From NCBI RefSeq assembly GCF_021155765.1, contig NC_060118.1:11319646-11383645 (forward strand): 64,000 nucleotides of DNA, written 5' to 3'. Below are positions 50,670 through 62,912 of the stretch, piece by piece (position 1 is the first letter of the stretch; each line of letters starts with the position of its first letter). This DNA comes from Diprion similis. Its lineage: Eukaryota > Arthropoda > Insecta > Hymenoptera > Diprionidae. The notes beneath the pieces were generated by a model. That model was not told where the DNA came from. It did no database searches and saw only the letters and a list, made by a program, of their open reading frames with translations. The translations under genes and the position numbers were made by a program.

Positions 50670-50913
50670 AAAATTTAACCAACAATAAACATAATGTCCC
50701 AGCTTGTCGAGTAGAAGTTTTGGTTTGATTTAAACATTTTTTCAATGCATTACTGAGTAAAAGTAAAAATGACAAATTAAATGTTGATATATATGACAAC
50801 TTGAATGTTAAAATTAAATAAATTTCCGTCATATTCACTGAGAAAAATGTAACAAATAACATAAACATAAACTCGACTTGCTGGGACATTGTGTTTATTG
50901 TTGGTTAAATTTT
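50670..50913. mobile_element. MITE-like element with about 42 bp terminal inverted repeats
   Basis: The left end AAATTTAACCAACAATAAAC, continuing ATAATGTCCCAGC and GTCGAGT, is mirrored at the right by ACTCGAC, GCTGGGACATTGTG and TTTATTGTTGGTTAAATTT. The whole element is about 244 bp with no coding capacity. Arm identity is high, which suggests that it is fairly young. Confidence 0.8.
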
Positions 50914-51651
50914 TTCTAACATTGTACCTACACGTGATCGTGGTTGTAGGAATGTTTCTGTAAATTATGAGAGAGTATCATCATTTTTAACACGTCACAC
51001 GGAGTTGCGTTATTATTATTATATTACACAGAGATATGATATCTGTGTTTATAGTGTGTATAATACCTTTGATGTAGAATAACGAGGTGAATAGCGAAAA
51101 ACAATGTTATTCAAGCTGACATTTTGAAATTGCGTTCAAGCGAATAATGGTAATAATAATAACAACAAGAACAATAATAACACATGCAGTCATATTCGCA
51201 TAATTATGTTGTTGTTGTTGTTTATTTTTACCATATATGATATATAATAAATTGTATATACATATATATATATAGTAAAAAGACGCGAGGGTGGTAAAAA
51301 GTAAAAAAATAAAATATAATCAAAAATTGAATGTAGAATCGGGGTGAGATGAAATAGAAGGAAGATTCACTCTTCTTGGATGGAAGAGAATTTTTTTTTT
51401 TTTTTTGTCCATAGTATGTGGATAAACATTAAAATAATAATTCGGATTTTTCGGCGTTTTCGGAACTTTTCAATACAATATACACACGCATATAAATATA
51501 TATAATACAATTCCCTGCAGCTGTTGCAGACGTAGGACTGTAACACGATAAGCGGTGCATTTGCAGCTTGCACTTCTCGCTGCACCAGCGGCTGCTCGAG
51601 GGTGTGCTAATTGTCAGAATTGCCATTAACCATTACCAGGAATGCAAACAT

Positions 51652-51691
<40 letters not shown>

Positions 51692-53134
51692 GTATATACA
51701 TACATACCTATATACATCGCGTTACTAACGCCAAAAGGGCGTGTAAAAAATTTTTTCTCTTCAATCAACTTGTATATATAAAAATGTTTATAATGGATAA
51801 ATAAATCCATGGAAAAAATGGGTGAAAATGTAACTTCAACGCGAGTATACGAGAAAAAAGTGCGAAAGAAGTATAAAATCATCATCATCATAATTATTAT
51901 TATTGTTGTTGTTGTTGTTGTTATTATTAATACAATACGTATCCCTGAATTCTGATGAAAGCAGCGTAAGAAGGAAATTCCCATCAACTTATCTATCCAT
52001 CTTATCGATAATGAGAAGAGAAATATTATCAAGTAGAATGCAGCGCACGCGGTGCGTAGAACGATTTCAAAACCGCACCAATAATACAACAGATTAGGTA
52101 TATATATATATACATACGTATACATATATAAAAATAAATGATATTACGTAAGAAAATTGTGCGTTGCAAGTAAAAAAAGAAAAATGTATAATTCATTCCA
52201 TTAGGAAGTGAATCGTTATTTTTAAAATTTAATTTTCCCACCTATATAATATTTATAATATAATTAACATTCTCATTATAAATATTCTTGTAATATCTCA
52301 CCGACGCGATATAAAAGAAAAAAAAAAAAAAATTCCAAAATTTCTTTCATAATAATACTTACATTTTATAATATAATCTTCGCGTGATATATATATATAT
52401 ACGGTATTTTCTCAATAAGTTGCCAAGAAAAATATGGACAGGAACTGATACGAGCGGAAGAAAGCGAAACAGAAAGTAACAAAAAAAAAAGGGTATAAAA
52501 ATAAACAAACAAATTAGAGAAAAAGGCTTAGAGAAGTAAAATAACGCGATCAGAAAACACGTCGTCGTCGTCGTCGTCGTCGTCGTCGTGGCGGGATATC
52601 GTGAGTCGGAAAGCTAATCGTAAGAACCGCGGCGCCGCCTCCTCGCGAAAAACTTCATCATCATCGTCGACGTCCGTGAAGGCAGGCGCCGCGCCGTTTC
52701 TCTCTTAGTTCTATGAGAGATCGAATCGTTATTATAATATATATATATATATATATATACATATATGTATATATATATTTATATATTTATAATACAGAAA
52801 TACTCGTCACACCTCTTATTCTTCTTCTTCCTCCTCTTCGTACTTTGATTAAATTCATTATTTATATATACGAGTATGCGTGTAGAATGTAGAAGAAGAA
52901 GAAATCAAATAGTTTTAATCATAATATTAGGTGAGGGGCCGGCCAAAAAATTTAATTTTTCAAAATGTTTTTTAAATAATCAAAAATCACTTCTGCAAAC
53001 ATTTCTTTTTATTTCGTTGACATCTGAAAATCATTATTATTTTCTTCAGTCACAATTAAAAATAAAAAAGGAAAAAAGGTTTAGCGTTTTTGAGAGTTTT
53101 CTAAGTATTTAAGTATTTCCTTAAGTACCACGTC

Positions 53135-53153
53135 CCCCCCCCCCCCCCCCCCC
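53135..53153 (+). repeat. Poly(C) run of about 19
   Basis: An uninterrupted C homopolymer between CACGT and TCGAACC. It is one of several such runs in the right part of the window. Confidence 0.8.
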
Positions 53154-54188
53154 TCGAACCATAAATTGGCAATCAGCTGCATGTAATTTAGTCTCCGTGA
53201 AGGAAGTAAAAAAAAAAGGAAGGGGGGAGAGACAACAAAAATAAATAAATAAATAAAAAATTAATAATAAATAAAGAAAGATGAAAATATTTCTATTGAG
53301 AAACTGTATAGATATAGCTATACTGTATATTATATGTAATATACTAATATGTGTATAATAATATAATATAGTAAAAAATAAATTGTTGAAATCGAATTAG
53401 AAAGATGTGTGTATGGGGCGTTCCGTTAAAATATCATCAACCTTGACTTTATTTTTTATTCAAACTTTCTCATCGCACGTGATGCGAATTAGTACAACTA
53501 CTTTTATAATTCTTGGTTTTACGGGTTCTTTTTTCTTGTTGGATTGTTTCTTTTAACTTTTTTTTTTTAACAAGTTCCCTTATTTTTTCGCAAGCATATC
53601 TGTCGATCCTTTTCACGCTATTTTTCATACTATTCATCACCTCTGGCGATATTGGAAAAGTATTGGTTTTGGTCGACAATCACTTATTCTATGTTCAACC
53701 GAATCCTTACATTTTCCGATACCTCTGGATTCCGAAAGATAAGTTCTTAGAATAAGGATCTCGAAAACGGTTCGATGAAAAAGAAAAATTTTTAACCTAC
53801 AGGATTTTACAATCAAACCGTTTAATTCGAATTTCCAGTTCTTATACCGGAAATAAATACTTTTTATCTTCGATAATCGATCAAATGTTTTTCCCAGTTT
53901 ATATTCATAACAAAAAATAAATAAATAAATAAATTGTTCGTTTTTCAGAAATTGTCGGGTTTTTTTTTTCAGTTTCAAATCCAATTACTCTTTCTACAAA
54001 AAAAAAAAAAAACAAAAAAAAAAACTCTTTTCCAAATCTTTCAATTTCACGACAGTCATTCATAATTCATGGTAATAGTACTTGGTAAGAGGTGCACGTG
54101 TGTAAGTGCGTTAAAATAAAATAAGGTCCGTGCACACCTATAAAGAGTAAACACACGCCTCGTTAATGCAACGTTATAGCTAACAGTG

Positions 54189-54230
<42 letters not shown>

Positions 54231-54293
54231 TCGGCTCGTTTACAATCTTCTTTTAATATGTAGGTCGGCGCCTTCGCCGGTCGTCTTTCTCTC

Positions 54294-54328
<35 letters not shown>

Positions 54329-55715
54329 TGTTGTTTGTCGCGAGTGTGTTCGTTGTACATTCGCAATTTAATATACGAGCGAGTACGTTTCTTGTACGTA
54401 TATACTTGAGAGTAGGTACTTACTTCACGCCTCGAGTTACTTCGCTCTGACGATGATCGTTACTTACTTAGGCATTACTCCTCCTATCCGATTCTCTCAC
54501 AATCAGCCGTTATTTTATAATTACTGTTAACGTACCTCGAGGGGACTCAAGGAGTGAAAAAATTTATAATAAAAAAAAACAAAAAACAATAAAACAAAAA
54601 TCTATCGATTAATAAAAGTTGAAGAGAGAGAGAGAGAGAAAAAGAACAATATATATATATATATATAAAAATATATATACGTACATAATTATGTACGTAT
54701 GGTGTTTGATATTATATATGTATAAGCGATTCAGGCTAGCCATATAATGTATTAATTACGTCGAGGCGAGTGTCACTGGCGTAATTTTCTTCTTAAATTC
54801 CTTCCGCATGGACGATGAGCTAGGATGACGTTTTTTTGTTTTCCTTTTTTTTCGAGCATTTCATTTTTTTTTTTTTTTTTACTACTCTGGACTAATTTTA
54901 ATCGTTTCACTTACCCGCTTCGTATCTACTCTCGGAACGCGGCGCGATTTTCTTATGTATGTATACACATGCGGCAGATTGCACGTTGTTATACATATTT
55001 ATCTTCTTTCCGCAATATCGTCGTTAACGCGGTGAAATCGGATAAGGGAATAAGATTGAAAGAAAAGAAAAAAAAAAAGAGAAAGAACGAGGTAGGAAAA
55101 GAAGAAAAAGACAAAATTTTCAAACCAATGGAAAAAATGGTCGAGACGTTTTTCAAAGTTGAAAATTATCCGCATATTTGTATTACAAATGCTTTAAAAT
55201 CTTGACGGAAAAAGGGAAAATAAAAACGAGATCAGAGAAGGTCAGGATCAAAGTTTGGTCGATTAGGCGCGGAATGTCCTATATACGAAAGCGTGTAGGT
55301 ACGCACATAAGGTACGAGGCGTATGTGAGGAAGGTCGTAAAGCTCTATCAGGCGTGACTCGTGTTCGACGAGGTTCGGAATGAGTCAGAATGACTTATAT
55401 ATACATAAATATATATATAGATATATGTATATGTATAGATAAAAGTTCGTTCTTTTACGAGTATGTGCGTCGTGTAGGTATGTATTAAATACGATTAGTG
55501 AGTCAGTGGCTCGTTGTAATTCATTACAGCAATGCAACCGCCTCTTCATCCCCCCTCGATCACCATTTTCTCCATTCGAACCTTCGATGTACGCACAAAA
55601 AATTCCTGAAGCTGTTTTCACACGGGATCGATAAAAGTTCAAAGAACTCGCGGCATTGAAATGATGATGTAGATTAGAATTTGAGAAAGATTTTCACAAA
55701 AAGAACTCCAATTTT

Positions 55716-56500
55716 CACGCACGCCGTGTAATTGAATAATATAATTTTTGTGTCACCGACTGACGCGAGACTGGAAAATATTTTAGCCCAAGTTTTGTTT
55801 GCCCGCGTGTTATTCGGTATTCTTTAGAACTGCAGTAAAAATAGAGATCGAACAGAGGGGAATCGTGGATCTGCTAGGATCTGCTAGGATCGCTGTGAGA
55901 AAAAGGGAAATTCTCGGTGAATAACGGGAGTAAAGTGGACGGCGAAGAGCTTCCGTCGGTACGACGGGCTTAACGACGAGAGACGCCGACGACGACGAAC
56001 GTCGACGGGCCTGCGGAATCGCTATCGGCGGTAGAAAAACGCGTCAGAGTTTTCCTCGAGTGAGAGCGAATCGCGGATCTCGGAGAGCAAATTTCCATCT
56101 TCGAGTCCCGTCGTAGCGCCGAGTGATAATCGCGCTGCCGGAAGTCCACCGACAGAGGCGTCGAGACGTCGCCGGAAGTTCCTGGATCCTGACGGGAGAG
56201 ACGAGGACTTTGAGGCGGAGTCGGGATCCCGACGACTGGCTTCCTCCCTCCCCCCCTCTCTCTCTTTCCCTCTCGGACGTCCCGGGATGTAAGTTTCCGA
56301 GGAAGAAATCGTCAACGATTACTCGGAAAAAGCGGCGATTCGCCTCTCGAGCCGTTGACATTCAGTGTCGGAAGCTAGTCGACGTTTCATTAATTTTCCC
56401 ACCAAAAATTCTACTCCGTGTTGATTCCGGTCAAGAAATCAGCCTCCTCTCACAATCCGATATCATTCTTCGTCGCTGCAAGTCTAACGCCTCCGTCAAG
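55716..56500. repeat. G+C-rich direct repeat, copy 1
   Basis: The block matches 62131-62912 in the same orientation, with no net length change from 55751 to 56499 and about ten substitutions by eye. It is much richer in G+C and CpG than its surroundings. It contains a perfect donor sequence, GGGATGTAAGTTT, at about 56285, and is open in three frames. The substitutions change residues in each of the long frames, which argues against a conserved protein. It could be a duplicated untranslated first exon with its promoter, or two copies of a mobile element. Confidence 0.85.
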
Positions 56501-57047
56501 GACTACGAGTCAATTTATACTCGCCTCCGCAATTCACCAGATTGAATCTCGTTCCAATATTATACGAATAAACCGTTTAGATACGTTACATCCATTCCAT
56601 CCGCATCGGAAACCAACGACCTTAGCTTATCGTGAAAACGCGTGATAAAAAAAAGGAACAAAAAAAAAAAAAAAAGAAAATAAGGATAAAAGAAAGAAAT
56701 GCTGAATTATCTAGTCTCACATTACGTTTTACACCGCACGTAGTCCATAATCTGCAAGCCTTTGTAAAACACCACTCGAATCACATCATCATAACGTCCA
56801 ACCACAACAACATGTGTATATGCACCTCTATACGTATATCTATTGCCGATATATCAATGCCTGGATGATACGGTCCTTGCAGAATTGATCGATGATTCGA
56901 AGCAACAACGATGTGTAAGGAGATAAAAAAAGAAAAAAAAAAAAAAGAAAAGAAAGAAAAAAAAGTACCTAGCCGGAGGTAACGTCTACCTTATACGTCA
57001 CTGCTTGGTTATCTATCTACCTGTTGCAACGTTGTGCTCGCTTGCCT

Positions 57048-57085
57048 CCTCTCCTCTCCTCTCCTCTCCTCTCCTCTCCTCTCCT
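57048..57085 (+). repeat. (TCTCC)n pentamer array
   Basis: About seven CTCCT/TCTCC pentamers. The same pentamer occurs in reverse-complement form at 57369-57417, making a pair of inverted arrays about 285 bp apart. Confidence 0.9.
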
Positions 57086-57368
57086 CATCTCATCTCTCAC
57101 CTCGTCATTTCTCTTGCTCATAGTCCCATACACATAGAAGCTCTTACTCTTACTCACCAATGCACCGTCAATACCTTCGTCAGCTTTCTCTCTCTGTCTC
57201 TCTCTCTCCGGCTCCCGCTACTCGGGCTACCTGCAGAAGATTATCCGAGATTCCGAGGAGAACGAGGTAGAGAGAGGTAGAGAGGAAGGTATGGCGAGGC
57301 AGTCAGGCAGTCAGGCAGTCAGGTAGTCAGGTAGCCAGTCGACCAGGCACAGGATACGTAGCGAGAGA

Positions 57369-57417
57369 GAGGAGAGGAGAGGAGAGGAGAGGAGAGGAGA
57401 GGAGAGGAGAGGAGAGG
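57369..57417 (+). repeat. (GGAGA)n pentamer array
   Basis: About nine GGAGA pentamers, complementary to the array at 57048-57085. It is followed by GTCAGTCAGTCAGTCAGTC. Confidence 0.9.
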
Positions 57418-57429
57418 CTTGATCGTCAT

Positions 57430-57485
57430 CGAGTCAGTCAGTCAGTCAGTCAGTCTCCAGTGCAGTGCTTTGGTGCGCAGTGTAA
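57430..57485 (+). promoter_or_regulatory. Possible initiator-rich promoter segment
   Basis: Several overlapping TCAGTC words match the arthropod initiator consensus (TCAGTY). They are followed by CCAGTGCAGTGCTTTGGTGCGCAGT. The repeats alone could explain this, so it is a weak candidate for an alternative start site. Confidence 0.15.
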
Positions 57486-57827
57486 CTTGGTACTAATTGT
57501 AAATCTAACAAATACCTGATACGATATCTACTATATTTATATTTAAATATTCTAACAATTGTTATACAAACAAAATCCATAGTGCCAGTGCTTGGGAAAT
57601 TACGCTCCCGTTATTTTCATACAACGAAACAGAAATTCAATGTTTAAACGATATCCCCACCACCACCACACCTATTACGTGCATTATTTATATAATATAC
57701 ACGTTGTAAATGGTAAAACATATACTTACACATATAACAATGATACGCACATGTGAGTTTGTCTATACATACACTCGTAAATATAAATAATAATAATATC
57801 TTCGACGAAGTCAATCACCGACATACC

Positions 57828-57867
<40 letters not shown>

Positions 57868-58395
57868 TAGTCTTTACCCATAATTCCTAAACGATATAAA
57901 TAATGTAATTATATTCTACCACCTGTGTGTATAGTTGAAACGCGTTTGTAAAGCTGCACAAAATTTTGAAGAAATTAAATCATTGTGTGAACACATGTCT
58001 GGTTCAAAGTCCTAAACGTCGAATATCACGTGCTTGTGTGTGTCTGTGTGTCTGTGTGTGTGTACTCGTGTGTGTATATATATATGTACTATATATACAT
58101 ACATATTATACATCTAGCTGTGTAACTAAATTACGTCATTGGAGTTAGGAGGAAAAATTCAGATCCCTGTGGACTTAGCAATAATAACAACAACAACAAC
58201 AACAATAATAATAATAATCGTGACCGTTATCGACGTCATTACACATCGCGTTTGCGGTGGGAATAAAAAGTGGGGGTGGAGTGGGGCAGGAGGAGGAACA
58301 AGAAAGAAAAAAAAGAAATGATGAAGAGTAACAGTTTTTAAAACTTCCTCTCTCCATCACCTCGCGTCCATGTGTCGTAGGTAATACGGGCTGAA

Positions 58396-58422
58396 GTGAA
58401 GTGAAGTGAAGTGAAGTGAAGT
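58396..58422 (+). repeat. (GTGAA)n pentamer array
   Basis: About five to six GTGAA units, ending at GTGTATGTGC. Confidence 0.85.
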
Positions 58423-59117
58423 GTATGTGCATGCATACGTGGTTGCGTGGAGGAGGCGAGCAGTAATATTAAATCGTTGTTTAATATATTATCGCAGTTC
58501 CGCGACAAATCCTGTATGTATTACATACCACATATATTTGTAGCTAATTGGTTGATCAAGTGTTCGGAATGTGAGATAGGTGGTGGGGAAAAAAAAAAGT
58601 ACACGCTGCATTAAATACACGATGGATTAAATAACGTGCGATATTTTCATTGACAACTTGCAATATATATATATATATGTATGATGCAACGAGTGTATAT
58701 AACATATATTATATAGCTATACATCCAGGTGAGTTTAAGAAAAAAAAGTCGAATTATTCAATTTACCAAATTGATATATATATATATATATATATACATA
58801 TATACATTAGGGTGGCGCAAACAAAAATTAACTATTTTCTTTTTTTGAGTCTCGTGTGACAAAATGTTAGTTTTTGATGTTTTAAAAGCCAACTTCAAAG
58901 GACAGCTAAAGAAAAAAAAATTTTAAGAGGTCGCTCCAAATTTTTTTAAATGTCAAAAATCGTCATATATATATTATATATATATATATTATATGTGACT
59001 GTTTTTTTCACATGAGTGTACAACGGTGAAGAAATTATTAATTAATGACGATATAATATCGTTGTTGCGAAATTATTCTCTTTTGTACATATCTTTCTTC
59101 ACTTTCTTTTTGTCTTT

Positions 59118-59141
59118 TGTTGTTGTTGTTGTTGTTGTTGT
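59118..59141 (+). repeat. (TTG)n array
   Basis: About eight TTG units followed by a T run. Its reverse complement, CAA, makes up the much longer array at 59538-59628. Confidence 0.85.
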
Positions 59142-59402
59142 TTTTTTTTTCTTCTTCACCTTCCAACTCTTGTCGAACTGTACAAAGAGCCGTGTGTAAT
59201 ATCTGTAATAACGTAGAGGAAGTACAAACAAAGCAAATTTATCATTTAACACCAGCCATTTTCAGTTGGCATAATTACCGTTATCGTCATTATCGTTCGT
59301 TGAGTTGTGCATGAGAACGGACGTTTTCACGATACGTGAACTAAACTTTATAATAACAAATACTTGAAAACACACGATACATATACCATAATAAGTACAT
59401 GA

Positions 59403-59434
<32 letters not shown>

Positions 59435-59537
59435 GGATATAATTTACAACAACAAGCCTTTTCTGTATTACGATAAATTATATTGTCGACGCGCCGTGTC
59501 GAATAAAATTTACCGATCGATAAACAAACAAAAAAAA

Positions 59538-59554
59538 ACAACAACAACAGCAGC

Positions 59555-59627
<73 letters not shown>

Positions 59628-59628
59628 C
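59538..59628 (+). repeat. (CAA)n array, about 30 units
   Basis: A 91-base CAA array with one CAG-CAG interruption near 59548. The leucine, threonine and valine homopolymer frames across it are repeat artefacts. Confidence 0.95.
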
Positions 59629-60653
59629 CGATAATAAAAAAAAGATTCATTTCACGTTTCACACGCATCTGCGCGCGCCGTTTTACCATCGGCACAGAAG
59701 CGGTATGTCAATAATTATAATAAATCGTAGCAAGCATCAAAAAACCAATAAAACGTTCTATATTAGGTATCTCAGGCGTGTTACGCGTGCCTATGTCATG
59801 TCGAATTGAATTCATCCAACAACATACAATCACTCGATTGTATATTAACATATATATACACCTATATATGTATTATATATTAGGGTGGTTAAAAAAAAAT
59901 TAAAAAACAATTTTTTCATTTTCACTCTTACACCATCCTCAATTGTTGATGTTTAATATTAGAAAAAGATGAGCTATTAATTATTTGGTACAAGTCTGAC
60001 GAGTGAATTGATTTTAAATATTATTTCCTCTATTCATTTAACGTTGCAAAATTTCACACTTTTCGTTAAAAGTTGAAATACTCGTAAACTGTTTGATATT
60101 GTTTATTTATTTATTTTTTTTTTTGTTTTTTTTTTTCAAACAAAATTCACGCATTTATCCTTGTGAAGCTGATTCTTCAAGCTTTTCAAACCTCTTGTAA
60201 AAGACAACACTAACAATAAAACACATATTTACTACGATTTGAAAACTATATAACAGATTTATTCTTTCAAATGACTTGACTCTCTAAGATGAATTTAAAA
60301 AATAGTATCCAACAGTTCACCAGTGTTTCGAAAATTTCAACGATAATTCAAGATACTTTTCTCCCCGTATAAAATGAATGTTAAACGAATGGGGGAAATA
60401 AAATTTCAAATCAGGTCCCCCGAGTTAGACTCGAACTTGCTGGCGAGCTCATCTTTTCGGAGGATCTTTTTTCCGTTGGAGAAAAAAAAAAAAAAAAAAA
60501 ATACAACAACAACAAGTTTGACGGTTCTAAAAGTAAAAAAAAAAAAAAACCACAGTTTTTTTTTCCTCAACCACTTTGATACATGTGTGTGTGTATGAAT
60601 ATATGTGTATATATATATAAAAATATTACACCATAACTGCCACCAAGAAACTG

Positions 60654-60686
<33 letters not shown>

Positions 60687-60998
60687 ATAGACAATTGCAT
60701 AATATCGTCGTCAAAGTTTGACGATCCGCATGCAGATGCGGTATGAAATAAAACACACAAACAAAAAAAAAAAAAAAAAAAAAATGAAATAAAAATAAAC
60801 TAATGAAAAAGAAAAGAAAAAGAAAAAAATTCTTTCCAATTATAGAATCGAAAGTTGCGAACGGTGTTTGCTACCGCTCTGCTGCACGATTGCGCAAGAA
60901 GAGATCTCACGCCGCCGTCACGTTTTCTGCCGCAGCCAGTAATACTCTTATTACATAGAGCGTAGAATTTGTCGTAACATTTTCGATACCTCATTCTG

Positions 60999-61018
60999 CC
61001 CCCCCCCCCCCCCCCCCC
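60999..61018 (+). repeat. Poly(C) run of about 20
   Basis: An uninterrupted C homopolymer between CATTCTG and ATCATATT. Confidence 0.8.
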
Positions 61019-61145
61019 ATCATATTATATATATACAGCTTTGAACGAGATTTTTATTTATTTATTTCTTTATTTTTAATTTCTCTCGTACCCATTCTTT
61101 GAATAAATAAATAAAAAAGACGCAAATTCCATACGCGATTTTGTG

Positions 61146-61177
<32 letters not shown>

Positions 61178-62130
61178 ATTTTGTATTGATTTTTTACTTT
61201 ATGTCGCCTCAACTCTCTTTCTCTCTCTCTCTCTATCATATTAATATTCAAAACACCGCGTCGCGTATAATCGTTAAAAAAAAAAATTTACACCATGAAA
61301 TATGACGTGTAATTCTATGAATAATTAATTAAATAAATAAATTGAGAAAATTTTCGTAGAATGTAAGAAAAAAACGTACCGGATTTCCTCCTCGGCTTTG
61401 ATTTAAAGCTCCGCATAGCGTCGGTCGTCGTCGTAATGACTGATTCACGCAGCATTTTTGTAATCTCTGTCACGTTATAAGTATAAAGTTATAACACCAG
61501 AAAATCACCCTACTTATTACGTACGTAGGTATACGTACTAGAAACTGTTGACATGACGGCGCCGTTGCTACTTGACAATTAATTATTGAATTCTCGCCGA
61601 CGACGCTAGCCGTCGAGTATAAAATAATCACGATTTTTTAATTACGCATCTATATTCATAAACTTATGTACCGAGGAACGTACTCAGGTTTGTCCCTGAG
61701 TTTTTCTTTTCAATTTGTTTATTATTATTATTATTATAGTTCTTTTTTTTTATCAATCTTCTCTCCTTCTCTACACGCGTCGTGATAAATGATAATTAAA
61801 ATGAAAGAAAAAAGAAACTCTCGTAAAAGTTGAAGCGCCGCAATTCACGTAACATAATTTATTTATACGATAAAATTTTTAACGATAACAGACTTCTTAC
61901 ATTGCCGTTGCCACTGCAGCTGATCGTTTGTGTCATATTAATAGTAGTAGTAATAATAAAAACCGAGGTCGCCTAAGTTTGACAATCTGACTCTATATGC
62001 ATAACCGTATAGTTATTATCAATTAAGAGTTACTATTATTATACTCACGTATACCTATACATATATGTATACTTGTATTATATCCTGACTATATATAGGT
62101 AATTATTTGGGAATAAAAAAGTCAAACTTG

Positions 62131-62912
62131 CACACACGCCGTATGATTGAATAATAATTTTTGTGTCACCGACTGACGCGAGACTGGAAAATATTTTAGC
62201 CCAAGTTTTGTTTGTCCGCGTGTTATTCGATATTTTTTAGAACTGCAGTAAAAATAGAGATCGAACAGAGGGGAATCGTGGATCTGCTAGGATCTGCTAG
62301 GATCGCTGTGAGAAAAAGGGAAATTCTCGGTGAATAACGGGAGTAAAGTGGACGGCGAAGAGCTTCCGTCGGTACGACGGGCTTAACGACGAGAGACGCC
62401 GACGACGACGAACGTCGACGGGCCTGCGGAATCGCTATCGGCGGTAGAAAAACGCGTCAGAGTTTTCCTCGAGTGAGAGCGAATCGCGGATCTCGGAGAG
62501 CAAATTTCCATCTTCGAGTCCCGTCGTAGCGCCGAGTGATAATCGCGATGCCGGAAGTCCACCGACAGAGGCGTCGAGACGTCGCCGGAAGTTCCTGGAT
62601 CCTGACGGGAGTGACGAGGACTCCGAGGCGGGGTCGGGATCCCGACGACTGGCTTCCTCCCTCCCCCCCTCTCTCTCTTTCCCTCTCGGACGTCCCGGGA
62701 TGTAAGTTTCCGAGGAAGAAATCGTCAACGATTACTCGGAAAAAGCGGCGATTCGCCTCTCGAGCCGTTGACATTCAGTGCCGGAAGCTAGTCGACGTTT
62801 CATTAATTTTCCCACCAAAAATTCTACTCCGTGTTGATTCCGGTCAAGAAATCAGCCTCCTCTCACAATCCGATATCATTCTTCGTCGCTGCAAGTCTAA
62901 CGCCTCCGTCAA
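62131..62912. repeat. G+C-rich direct repeat, copy 2
   Basis: The second copy of the block at 55716-56500, offset by 6413 bases. It keeps the internal duplication GGATCTGCTAGGATCTGCTA and the donor-like GGGATGTAAGTTT at about 62698. Similarity fades after CTCCGTCAA on the right, and begins near CACGCCGT on the left. Confidence 0.85.

Larger units (their letters stand above)
50123..55715. other. Presumed long intron, part 4
   Basis: No exon can be supported. It contains the TIR element at 50670-50913, a CGT array near 52560-52588 followed by a G+C-rich patch (to about 52700), a C run at 53135-53153, a TCG array near 54295-54328 and many TA tracts. The G+C-rich patches at 52.6 and 54.3 kb could be regulatory or leader exons, but nothing in the sequence fixes this. 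Confidence 0.4.
56501..62130. other. Presumed long intron, part 5
   Basis: No exon can be supported. It includes complementary pentamer arrays (57048 and 57369), an octamer-like AGGCAGTC array near 57301, a CAGT array near 57434, an ATA array near 57830, a GTGAA array near 58396, TTG and CAA arrays at 59118 and 59538, and a C run at 60999. Two A/T-rich repeats begin TTAGGGTGG at about 58808 and 59880. Confidence 0.4.

Noticed and set aside
56022-56545. Three long open frames on both strands of the duplicated G+C-rich block as protein genes
   Set aside because: The few differences between the two copies change amino acids in every frame, so no frame shows protein constraint. Open frames are expected where stop codons are rare.
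59341-59714. Poly-Leu, poly-Thr and poly-Val frames
   Set aside because: All three are readings of the CAA trinucleotide array.
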